50,692 nt of DNA from Methylocystaceae bacterium (lineage in GTDB: Bacteria > Pseudomonadota > Alphaproteobacteria > Rhizobiales > Beijerinckiaceae): NCBI GenBank assembly GCA_009921565.1, contig RFXM01000003.1, positions 1 through 50,692 on the forward strand, written 5' to 3'. The translations under genes and the position numbers were made by a program. The notes under the pieces were generated by a model, which saw nothing but the letters and a program-made list of their open reading frames with translations, ran no database searches and was not told the DNA's origin. Position 1 is the stretch's first letter. The number at the start of each line of letters is the position of its first letter. Shown piece after piece: positions 42,464 through 49,090 of this stretch.

Positions 42464-43741
42464 ATGAATATTTTGTTGATTGGCTCAGGAGGTCGGGAAC
42501 ACGCCATTGCAAACGCCTTAGCAAAAAGTCCACGCCTGAAACAGCTTTTCATCTCTCCTGGCAATCCAGGAACTGCGCAAGTGGGCGCGAATGTGTCATT
42601 GGATAACGGTAATCATGACGCGGTCCGTCAATTTTGCCAAGAGCGCGCCGTTGAGCTTGTGGTGATTGGACCAGAGCAGCCGCTCATCGACGGATTGTCA
42701 GACGCTTTGGCGAAAGCGGGGATCGCCGTTTTTGGCCCCTCACAAGCCGCCGCCCAACTCGAGGGCTCAAAAGGCTTCACAAAGGATTTGTGTCGCGACA
42801 ATCACATTCCCACCGCTGACTACGCTGCATTCGATAATGAGCAAGAGGCTCTAGCTTATTTGCGCACGAAAAGCGCGCCTATTGTCGTGAAAGCTGACGG
42901 CGTAGCGGCGGGCAAGGGCGTTGTTGTCGCGATGACCCTTGAAGAAGCCCAACAAGCCGTTAGCGCAATGTTTGCTGGCGTCTTTGGCGCAGCGGGGGCA
43001 CAGATTGTTATAGAGGAGTTTCTCTCGGGAGAAGAAGCCTCTTTCTTTGCAATTTGCGATGGCGCCCGCGCGCATCCTTTTGCCACAGCACAAGACCATA
43101 AACGCGTTGGCGATGGCGATACAGGTCCAAACACAGGCGGTATGGGCGCTTATTCGCCAGCGTCGATTATTAGCCCTGCGCTGTCACAACAAGTGATGGA
43201 TAAGATTATTTATCCAACACTCAAAGCGATGCAGGCGCGCGGCGCGCCTTTTTCCGGCATCCTCTACGCCGGATTAATGCTGACCAAAGACGGCCCTAAA
43301 CTCATCGAATATAATGTGCGTTTTGGCGATCCGGAAGCACAAGCGATCTTACCGCGACTAGACGAAGACCTTGCAGGCTTAATGTTTGATTGCGCGCGCG
43401 GAAACCTTCCCATACATCCCCCACAATTTACGCACAACAAAACGCTCACCGTTGTAATGGCTGCGCAAAATTATCCAGATAAACCAGTCACAGGAACGCA
43501 AATTCACAAACTCGAAGAGGCTGAAAAACTCGCTGATATTATTATTACTCATGCTGGCACGCGTCTTGAGAATGGGCAGCTCGTCGCTGCAGGCGGCAGA
43601 GTATTAAATATAACCGCCTCTGCGCCCACAATTTACGAAGCACAGAAGAAAGCCTATGCGGCGGCGCAAAAGATTGACTGGAGGGAAGGATTTTACCGCC
43701 ATGATATTGGATGGCGCGAAGTCTTGCGTGAAAAAGTTTAA
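42464..43741 (+). CDS. purD: Phosphoribosylamine-glycine ligase
   Basis: Second enzyme of purine synthesis, joining glycine to phosphoribosylamine with ATP. ATP-grasp fold: N-terminal [18 protein letters not shown], the lid region [17 protein letters not shown], the [16 protein letters not shown] strand, [27 protein letters not shown]-like [14 protein letters not shown] and the C-terminal [18 protein letters not shown]. Length 425 is normal. Confidence 0.97.
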   Translation: MNILLIGSGGREHAIANALAKSPRLKQLFISPGNPGTAQVGANVSLDNGNHDAVRQFCQERAVELVVIGPEQPLIDGLSDALAKAGIAVFGPSQAAAQLEGSKGFTKDLCRDNHIPTADYAAFDNEQEALAYLRTKSAPIVVKADGVAAGKGVVVAMTLEEAQQAVSAMFAGVFGAAGAQIVIEEFLSGEEASFFAICDGARAHPFATAQDHKRVGDGDTGPNTGGMGAYSPASIISPALSQQVMDKIIYPTLKAMQARGAPFSGILYAGLMLTKDGPKLIEYNVRFGDPEAQAILPRLDEDLAGLMFDCARGNLPIHPPQFTHNKTLTVVMAAQNYPDKPVTGTQIHKLEEAEKLADIIITHAGTRLENGQLVAAGGRVLNITASAPTIYEAQKKAYAAAQKIDWREGFYRHDIGWREVLREKV

Positions 43742-43764
43742 AACTATCCGACAGCATTAAAGGT

Positions 43765-43842
43765 AAAAAAAAAGACCGCTGAGTTTCAGCGGTCTGAAGT
43801 CAAGGGAGGAAAACGCCCAAGGAGAGGGCGTGGTCAGATGAT
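43765..43842 (-). ncRNA. Candidate sRNA copy 1, MmgR-like
   Basis: Reading on the minus strand: a small hairpin with a 5-bp CGCCC/GGGCG stem and loop UCUCCUU (43814-43830), a single-stranded hinge UUUCCUCCCU (43803-43812), UGACUU, then a strong terminator (AGACCGCUGA with UCAGCGGUCU, loop of three, 43773-43795) and nine U. From memory the 10-mer UUUCCUCCCU is the conserved unpaired motif of the alphaproteobacterial MmgR (alpha-r8) sRNA, which limits PHB accumulation in Sinorhizobium; the layout fits. The 5' end is a guess and no clear promoter is visible. Confidence 0.72.
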
Positions 43843-43902
43843 GATTCTGACTCATGGCGAAATCATGGCTTGAGCGACTTCTGGTTCTCTTTCATGCGAC
43901 GT

Positions 43903-43922
43903 GTGGTAAATCTGTCACACTT
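43903..43922. promoter_or_regulatory. Palindrome upstream of sRNA copy 1
   Basis: GTGTGGTAAATCTGTCACAC is an imperfect 20-base palindrome with perfect GTGTG/CACAC arms. It lies about 60-80 bases upstream of the likely sRNA1 5' end and resembles an operator for a dimeric regulator (CRP-like or Ros/MucR-like spacing). Regulator unknown. Coordinates are accurate to a few bases. Confidence 0.35.
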
Positions 43923-44006
43923 AGGTGAAGCAAATTACGCTTCAGCTCGCGACGCGCGCTTGTGAGAGCTGTCGTGAGAACCGCGCAAGATCGCTTCATC
44001 CACCCA

Positions 44007-44339
44007 TTAAGGTTCAAGACGTCCAATGTTGCGAATGACGGGACCTGTATAATTTTTCTCTTCACGCCAGCATCTTGAGACAAGTCTAATCAGTGGCCAG
44101 CTCATTCCGGGGCGGCAGCCAAACCAGTAGCATTCCGCGTAAAAGGCGTCGCTTTCCGGATTCACCGGTCCCTGATTAACGGCGACCTGAAAGGTGCCGG
44201 TTAATCTGGCGCTGCGATATTCGCCATCGAAGATGTGAATAACGCGCGCGTCGCGCACCTCCTCAAAAGCTATGGGCGTTGCGGTTTTATCGGTGTGCGG
44301 CGTGTCGGGCTGAAATTCATTTTTGTATGGCCCTACCAT
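44007..44339 (-). CDS. Small protein of unknown function
   Basis: A 110-residue protein I do not recognise, with no signal peptide or membrane helix. It has a Pro/Thr-rich start and an apparently compact domain (ARVIHIFDGEYRSARLTGTF, then AECYWFGCRPGMSWPLIRLV) with three cysteines. ATG 44339 has a strong GGGGGGAG Shine-Dalgarno and is preferred to the open frame up to 44447. It lies between sRNA copies 1 and 2 on the same strand. Confidence 0.65.
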   Translation of the reverse strand: MVGPYKNEFQPDTPHTDKTATPIAFEEVRDARVIHIFDGEYRSARLTGTFQVAVNQGPVNPESDAFYAECYWFGCRPGMSWPLIRLVSRCWREEKNYTGPVIRNIGRLEP

Positions 44340-44542
44340 GCTCTCCCCCCGAAAATTTTTGCTTTCCCTATTACTGGCACAGCGGCCATGGGGAGAAAAG
44401 GGCAAGCGTGATGCGCTTTGGCGGCGCAGAACGCTTGAGCCAGTCATTCAGCTCGCTCTCTTGCTGGAGCCGTGGTCCCCGCGCCCTTTCCTGAACGCCA
44501 TGAGCGTCTCGCGGATTAGACAGCTGGCGCTGATGGACGACG

Positions 44543-44622
44543 AAAAAAGGACCGCTGTCGCCAGCGGTCCAAGTCTAGGGAGGAAAGCTCAGAGGGAATG
44601 AACTAAATAGCTCAATCTGAGC
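44543..44622 (-). ncRNA. Candidate sRNA copy 2, MmgR-like
   Basis: The best of the three. Minus-strand order: promoter TTGACT-N16-TAAGAT, then a predicted start at about 44622, where a GCUCAGA/UCUGAGC stem begins (44616-44622 with 44587-44593). The hinge UUUCCUCCCU follows (44577-44586), then AGACUUGG, and a GGACCGCUG/CAGCGGUCC terminator (44549-44570) with six U. The resulting ~80 nt RNA matches the ~77 nt size I recall for MmgR. The loop could instead form a GCUCA/UGAGC hairpin. Identity to MmgR is inferred from motif and layout. Confidence 0.8.
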
Positions 44623-44628
44623 AGGTGA

Positions 44629-44656
44629 ATCTTATTGTGCATCGCAACATAGTCAA
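44629..44656 (-). promoter_or_regulatory. Promoter of sRNA copy 2
   Basis: On the minus strand TTGACT (-35, 44656-44651), 16 bases, TAAGAT (-10, 44634-44629). Seven bases on is 44622, where the first sRNA hairpin starts. The same TTGAC-N16-TAAG(A/T)T layout recurs before copy 3 on the other strand. Confidence 0.65.
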
Positions 44657-44716
44657 GCGGATTTCATGCCCATAGCGCTTGATTATTAGGCAATAAAGAA
44701 AAATAGGAAATTCCTA

Positions 44717-44744
44717 TTGACCTATATTCCAACTGCGATAAGTT
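44717..44744 (+). promoter_or_regulatory. Promoter of sRNA copy 3
   Basis: TTGACC (44717-44722), 16 bases, TAAGTT (44739-44744), the same spacing and similar boxes as the copy 2 promoter but on the plus strand. It predicts a start near 44751. The copy 2 and copy 3 promoters are 60 bases apart and divergent. Confidence 0.6.
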
Positions 44745-44750
44745 GCCGCA

Positions 44751-44838
44751 CCCGCTGGTAATAAGACTTTGGGTCTACCAACAGCGATTGTCCAAGTCGG
44801 GGAGGAGAAAAGCGGACGCCAGGCGCGTCCGCTTTTTT
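44751..44838 (+). ncRNA. Candidate sRNA copy 3, inverted/antisense relative
   Basis: A predicted ~88 nt plus-strand RNA: a 5' stem-loop (CGCUGGUA with UACCAACAGCG), the block GUCCAAGUC-GGGGAGGA (44790-44806), then terminator AGCGGACGC/GCGUCCGCU (44811-44833) with six U. The plus-strand sequence around 44784-44813 aligns with the complement of copy 2: the CAGCG, GTCCAAGTC, GGGAGGA and AAGC segments are shared in the same order. So copy 3 is an inverted relative whose transcript carries the complement of the UUUCCUCCCU hinge. Read on the minus strand it would lack a T-run after the second hairpin. Function as a sponge is inference. Confidence 0.6.
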
Positions 44839-45199
44839 ATTTACCCCTGCCGCGCGCGCCTATCGCCCCGCGTAATTTTGACGACGCTGTTCCTAAAAAT
44901 TCGTCTTCCGCGCGTTGAAACGCACTCAATAACTTTAGCGCCAAAGCTTACTCGCTTTTAAATTACAGCTAAAATAAGCGTCTATTTGTATGATATTTAA
45001 TGTTGTTCATTCATCAAACGCCATCTCAATTTAAAATAGAAATAATCTCAGCTGAGGAAAACATTAAAATTTATTTAGGTTTTCTTTGAAAATAACAAAG
45101 CGCGTAACCTTGTAAGTTAGCTTTTGATGATTAGCTCAAAAAGTCAAAGCAGATCACTCCCTGCAATGGCTTTGGTATGAATAAAAAGGCGCGTTCTTA

Positions 45200-45379
45200 A
45201 TGAGCCGGTTAGAAACATTGCTCTCAGCGGTCGTCTGCTTGTTGATGGCGGTTATTCTCTATCAAGCCTGGTCATGGATGATTGGCGCCGGCGATCTGTT
45301 GAGTGAGGGAAAACACATCGTTGAACAAGCTGAATTTGTCCGAAAATATAGTCCGCTTCTTATGCCTAAAGGAACTTAA
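45200..45379 (+). CDS. Small one-helix membrane protein (59 aa)
   Basis: ATG at 45200 to TAA at 45379 encodes 59 residues beginning MSRLETLLSAVVCLLMAVIL with one membrane helix (about 5-30) and a charged tail (EGKHIVEQAEFVRKYSPLLMPKGT). A weak AAGG lies upstream and a good terminator follows 22 bases after the stop. I do not recognise a family. The terminator and the coherent helix-plus-tail layout favour a real gene. Confidence 0.55.
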   Translation: MSRLETLLSAVVCLLMAVILYQAWSWMIGAGDLLSEGKHIVEQAEFVRKYSPLLMPKGT

Positions 45380-45401
45380 ACTTATCTGCGCATAATGATA
45401 A

Positions 45402-45441
45402 GGGCTGCTTAAGAGTCACCCCAGCAGCCCCCTAATTTTTT
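45402..45441 (+). terminator. Terminator after the 59-aa gene
   Basis: An 8-bp stem GGGCTGCT (45402-45409) with AGCAGCCC (45423-45430), loop of 13, then CCTAATTTTTT. Factor-independent terminator for the small membrane-protein gene. Confidence 0.8.
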
Positions 45442-45499
45442 ATCATTGATGAAAGGCGATATTGCCCCATCGTGCAGGATCGCTTTAACTCGATCCGCC

Positions 45500-46075
45500 T
45501 TATTGTTCGACTTTCGCAGGAGGCGTTTTCTTCACTTTTTTCTTCGCAGGGGCCGCCGGCTTAGTTTCTTTTTTTTCACCTGCCTCAGGCTGGCTTTCGG
45601 GCTTTTTTTCTACCGCTGCGCTGTTTGGCGCAGGCGTTTTCTCTGGGCTCGCCTGTTCTTCTTTCACCGCCGCCGGCGTTTTGACATCGCTTACTGGAGA
45701 TTCCTTAGCCACAGGCGCTGTTTCAGCTGCAGCAATAGCCTCGCGACACGATTTATAAAAATCAGACCAGCTTTGTCCGTTTAATGCATTTTCTGATTTT
45801 GTTTTCTGATAATCACTCGCACAAAAGGCTAACGCATCTTCTGATTTTACGCCCTGGTAGGAGGTTTTTTTCTCGCTGGTTGGCGATTTACAAGCTGCAT
45901 AAAAATCCTGCCAGCTTTGGCCCGCGAGTTCATTCTTGTCTTTTTTCTCAAGATATTTCGCCGCGCAGTCTTGCAATTCCTCCGCCTGCGCTAGACTTGA
46001 GTAAGCTGTCGCGAAGAAACAAATCCCAGCCATCAGGAATAATTTCGAAACAACCTTATCGCAACCTATCAACAT
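45500..46075 (-). CDS. Secreted protein with two C...W-F-Y...C repeats and basic tail
   Basis: A signal peptide (to about residue 31, SSLAQA) is followed by two copies of a ~30-residue repeat: CAAKYLEKKDKNELAGQSWQ continuing DFYAACK, and CASDYQKTKSENALNGQSWS continuing DFYKSCR. The shared form is C-A-x-x-Y-(x)3-K-(x)2-N-x-L-x-G-Q-S-W-x-D-F-Y-x-x-C. A Lys/Ala/Pro/Glu-rich tail of about 80 residues follows, ending KKKVKKTPPAKVEQ. Similar repeats occur in small alphaproteobacterial periplasmic proteins; the layout recalls PsiF but I do not claim it. The start has AGGGGAG upstream. Function unknown. Confidence 0.78.
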   Translation of the reverse strand: MLIGCDKVVSKLFLMAGICFFATAYSSLAQAEELQDCAAKYLEKKDKNELAGQSWQDFYAACKSPTSEKKTSYQGVKSEDALAFCASDYQKTKSENALNGQSWSDFYKSCREAIAAAETAPVAKESPVSDVKTPAAVKEEQASPEKTPAPNSAAVEKKPESQPEAGEKKETKPAAPAKKKVKKTPPAKVEQ

Positions 46076-46161
46076 TTCTTTCTCCCCTAAAAATTTATAA
46101 GACAGTTGGGCTTCTCTAAATCTCTATGCATTCTCAGTGCGCGCATAGCAAAGCTAAGCCC

Positions 46162-47379
46162 TTAAACACTTGCGTAAATATGTTCCCTGACTACTGGGTA
46201 TACTTGACTATCCCATCGCTTACCATTGAAGACGCCATAATGGCCAACCCCAGGCTGCATATAATGTTTCTTACGATAGGGCCTTAACCCTGAGCAAAGG
46301 TCTTGCGCAGCAAGCGTTTGCCCAACTGAGCAAATATCATCACGTTCACCCTCTACAGTTAGCAAAAATGTTTTCTTAATTGCTGAAGGTCGCACGGTAC
46401 GACCTTTATATTTCAGCTGGCCTAGCGCTAATTCATGATTATGAAAAACCTTTTCAATAGTTTCGAGATAAAAGCAGGCGTCTAAATCCATTATCGCAAA
46501 ATATTCCTTGTAGAATTCTTTAATTTGGTCTGCCTTCTCGTGATCATTGCTAATGCGCTTATGGTAGAAATCTGAAAAGGCTTTAGAATGCCGCTCCATG
46601 TTCATACTCATAAATGCGCTTAATTGGATAAATCCAGGATAGACGACGCGACCTACGCCCAACGACGTACCCGGCACCCGCGCAAGCATATTCTGCTTAA
46701 ACCACTCGAGTGATTTTGATGCGGCGAATTTATTGACTGCACTGGGCTCAATGCGCGTGTCAATTGGTCCCGCCATCAATGTTAAACTTGCAGGCTGATC
46801 AGGATCGTCTTCCTCAGCCATGATTGCTGCAGCGACGAGCGATTGAACAGCTGGCTGACAGACAGCAACGACATGCGTCTGACTCCCGATTGTTTTTATG
46901 AATTTGATAATATGCTCAACAAAGCAATCAAAACAAAACAGACCCTGTTCAAGCGGCACATCTCGCGGATTGCGCCAATCGGTAATATAAACATTATGGT
47001 CGCGCAGCAGCGTTTGTATCGTGCCCCGCAACAAAGTCGCAAAGTGTCCCGACATCGGAGCCACGAGCAGGACATCCGGCTCAGACTTGTTATTCTTTTT
47101 ACTAAAACGCCGCAGTGTACAAAATGGCGTCTCAGAGATGATTTCATCCACAATCGGGATTTTCTGCCCAGTTTCTGAGCAGATCTCATAAATTTCATAC
47201 TCGGGCCGGGAATGGGTAAAGCCCGTGAATGTAAGCAGTTCTTGGAATGCCGCCATATGCCGTAAGGGTTCAGCGCGATTGAACCCATGGAGGGATCCCA
47301 GGAAAAGATTGCTTCCTGAAGCCATCACACGCAGGGAATTCGCGAGATCCGCATAGGTTTGATACGCATTGTAAATCAT
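46162..47379 (-). CDS. phaZ: Intracellular polyhydroxybutyrate depolymerase
   Basis: Mobilises stored PHB granules. By comparison with the Ralstonia PhaZ1 enzyme, the catalytic Cys is C174 in VVAVCQPAVQS, Asp is at 347/348 in EGERDDICS, and His is H380 in PGVGHYGVF. I start at ATG 47379 (MIYNAYQTYADLANSLR), the usual kind of beginning, giving 405 residues. The frame is open 45 codons more without family-like content. The mRNA leader contains a possible short upstream frame with a strong Shine-Dalgarno. The sRNA cluster at 43765-44838, possibly a PHB-control element, is nearby. Confidence 0.92.
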   Translation of the reverse strand: MIYNAYQTYADLANSLRVMASGSNLFLGSLHGFNRAEPLRHMAAFQELLTFTGFTHSRPEYEIYEICSETGQKIPIVDEIISETPFCTLRRFSKKNNKSEPDVLLVAPMSGHFATLLRGTIQTLLRDHNVYITDWRNPRDVPLEQGLFCFDCFVEHIIKFIKTIGSQTHVVAVCQPAVQSLVAAAIMAEEDDPDQPASLTLMAGPIDTRIEPSAVNKFAASKSLEWFKQNMLARVPGTSLGVGRVVYPGFIQLSAFMSMNMERHSKAFSDFYHKRISNDHEKADQIKEFYKEYFAIMDLDACFYLETIEKVFHNHELALGQLKYKGRTVRPSAIKKTFLLTVEGERDDICSVGQTLAAQDLCSGLRPYRKKHYMQPGVGHYGVFNGKRWDSQVYPVVREHIYASV

Positions 47380-47423
47380 GACGCGTTTAAGGATCCAATT
47401 TTCTGCAATTTGAGCAGCAATAC

Positions 47424-47456
47424 CTATGCCAAGAGGATCCCGGCGCGGTACGACAT
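47424..47456 (-). CDS. Possible upstream ORF in the phaZ leader (10 aa)
   Basis: A short frame (MSYRAGILLA) begins with ATG 47456, three bases after a GGGAGGGAG Shine-Dalgarno, whereas phaZ itself has only a weak one. It could regulate phaZ translation, or be coincidence. GGGAGG is complementary to the CCUCCC of the sRNA hinge, as are most strong Shine-Dalgarnos. Confidence 0.3.
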   Translation of the reverse strand: MSYRAGILLA

Positions 47457-47492
47457 TTGCTCCCTCCCGGAAGGCGAGGATAGGTGAAAAAA

Positions 47493-48146
47493 ATGTCGAT
47501 ACCCACATTAACAATCAGCAGCAAAAATTACTCTTCTTGGTCGCTTCGCGGCTGGCTCATGATGCGAATGGCCGATGTTGAATTTGAGGAAGTGGTTGTT
47601 GATCTTGGGGATGCTTCCGCGCGTGCGGAAATCCTGCTTCTATCCCCTTCTATTCTTGTTCCATGCTTAACTTATGAGGGCAGTAAGATTTGGGACACGC
47701 TTGCGATTGGCGAATTTCTTAATGAACTGCGACCAGAAAAAAAACTTCTACCCAAAGACATGAAGCAAAGAGCGCATTGCCGCTCGATCTCTGGCGAGAT
47801 CCATTCTGGATTTAATGCGCTGCGCTCTGCTATGCCGATGAACTTAAAAGGTAACTTTCCAAAATTTAAACTCTGGTCCAAAGCGCAACAAGACACTGAT
47901 CGCATTTGCGCCATTTGGAAAGAATGCTTAAATATGTATGGCGGTCCCTTTTTATTTGGTGAGTTAACGCTCGCAGACGCAATGTATGCGCCCGTTGTAA
48001 CACGATTTAAAACTTATGACGTGAAATTAGATCGCTTGTGTGAAAATTATCGCGACCGAATTCTTGACTGGCCGCCATTGCGTGATTGGACAATTGAAGC
48101 GCTGCAGGAAGAGGAGGCTATTGAAGAACTCGAGGTGGAATTCTAA
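47493..48146 (+). CDS. Glutathione S-transferase family protein
   Basis: GST-fold protein of 217 residues. The N-terminal thioredoxin-like domain begins PTLTISSKNYSSWSLRGWLMM, with the SxWS active-site-like residues and the cis-Pro region SILVPCLTYEGSKIWDTLAIGEFL. An all-helical C-terminal domain includes FLFGELTLADAMYAPVVTRF. ATG 47493 with AGGTG six bases upstream is preferred to GTG 47484. Divergent from phaZ. Substrate unknown. Confidence 0.88.
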   Translation: MSIPTLTISSKNYSSWSLRGWLMMRMADVEFEEVVVDLGDASARAEILLLSPSILVPCLTYEGSKIWDTLAIGEFLNELRPEKKLLPKDMKQRAHCRSISGEIHSGFNALRSAMPMNLKGNFPKFKLWSKAQQDTDRICAIWKECLNMYGGPFLFGELTLADAMYAPVVTRFKTYDVKLDRLCENYRDRILDWPPLRDWTIEALQEEEAIEELEVEF

Positions 48147-48340
48147 GCCCTCACTCAAAAGGAAACAGCGGATCAAACTGAGATAAAATATTATTTAAAA
48201 AAGCGCCAATGCGCCTCAAACAACATTCTTGTATTTCGGTTAAACTCTTGGAGTTTAGTTACATTTTTTAAAAAAATTCCCACTCTACGGGCCATTCAAT
48301 AGATTAGTTTAAATCCCGCGCCGTCCGTTCTTGGCCAGCG

Positions 48341-48925
48341 TCATCCTGCGATATATTTTTCCATAATTTTTGCTTTTTCTCGGTCAAATTCCTCATCATC
48401 AATCAAACGCGCTTCACGTCGCTTAACGAGCTCTGCAAGATTCGCCAAATGCTCATCTTCAGGCAAGGTTTCAGCAGGCAACCCGATTTCATTGGCCTTT
48501 AATCCAGCTTTGATTTTTTTCTCAATCGTTACAGCGGCGTCCTTATGGATATTGCTAATCTCATGATTAAAACGACCCTCCTTAACAATGAGCGTAGTCA
48601 TCATGCGTCCTGGCTCGGAGGTAACCGCGCTTATTTTCTCAAGTTCAATTGTTTTTGATTTAAACCCAAATAAAAGACCCCGACAAAGTAAAAGAATACG
48701 CCTATCAGTGACCAAAATAAGCCACATATCAAGATTGAGGACGCCCTCTCCAATGGCGAAAATCTGTTCGCCAGGATAAATTGCATCTTCGACATCGCTT
48801 AAAGCGCGACTAGAGAGCGTGAGATGCCCGCCTGTTTGCTGAAGAATTTCTTTGAGTTTTTTTTGGACTTCTATTGGCGGCGCGTTTTTATAATCAAATC
48901 CCATCACAAGCCTCATCTTCGGCAA
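48341..48925 (-). CDS. Bacterial PH-domain protein with SHOCT tail
   Basis: A YokE-like PH domain (about residues 45-130: EQIFAIGEGVLNLDMWLILVTDRRILLL, then FGFKSKTIELEKISAVT) followed by a linker and a C-terminal SHOCT motif (LAELVKRREARLIDDEEFDREKAKIM). Such proteins are thought to act at membranes or in oligomers; the role here is unknown. Start near ATG 48925; two further ATGs within eight codons are possible. Confidence 0.8.
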   Translation of the reverse strand: MPKMRLVMGFDYKNAPPIEVQKKLKEILQQTGGHLTLSSRALSDVEDAIYPGEQIFAIGEGVLNLDMWLILVTDRRILLLCRGLLFGFKSKTIELEKISAVTSEPGRMMTTLIVKEGRFNHEISNIHKDAAVTIEKKIKAGLKANEIGLPAETLPEDEHLANLAELVKRREARLIDDEEFDREKAKIMEKYIAG

Positions 48926-49090
48926 CTAATCGTCCAAAAGATCATATATAGGCCCAAATGGAGCCCCCTCAAGCCCGCGCCCTTCTCAGCCAAGACTCAG
49001 ACTTTCTGCACGAAGTTAAACCTAAACAAAGAATTATAAAGAAATATCCAATCCACCACGCGTCCAAATCACTCTTCGATAGGGCGCAAG

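Larger units (their letters stand above)
44340..45199. other. Gene-poor stretch holding sRNA copies 2 and 3
   Basis: 860 bases with no convincing protein gene. It holds two small-RNA loci (44543-44622 minus and 44751-44838 plus, described separately). After 44900 it is AT-rich with no clear feature up to the small gene at 45200. Open frames in the first 250 bases are shadows. Confidence 0.6.

Noticed and set aside
43892-43999. Short minus frame (MKRSCAVLTTALTSARRELKRNLL...) vaguely like a DUF1127 protein
   Set aside because: The RR-E-L-K-R pattern is too weak, and the frame lacks a Shine-Dalgarno and runs over the end of another gene.
44323-44601. Plus-strand frame of 92 codons over the sRNA copy 2 region
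   Set aside because: It runs across a convincing terminator and opposite a better minus-strand gene start, and no family is recognised.
47380-47514. 45-codon N-terminal extension of phaZ
   Set aside because: The content does not resemble PhaZ beginnings, and it would overlap the divergent GST start.
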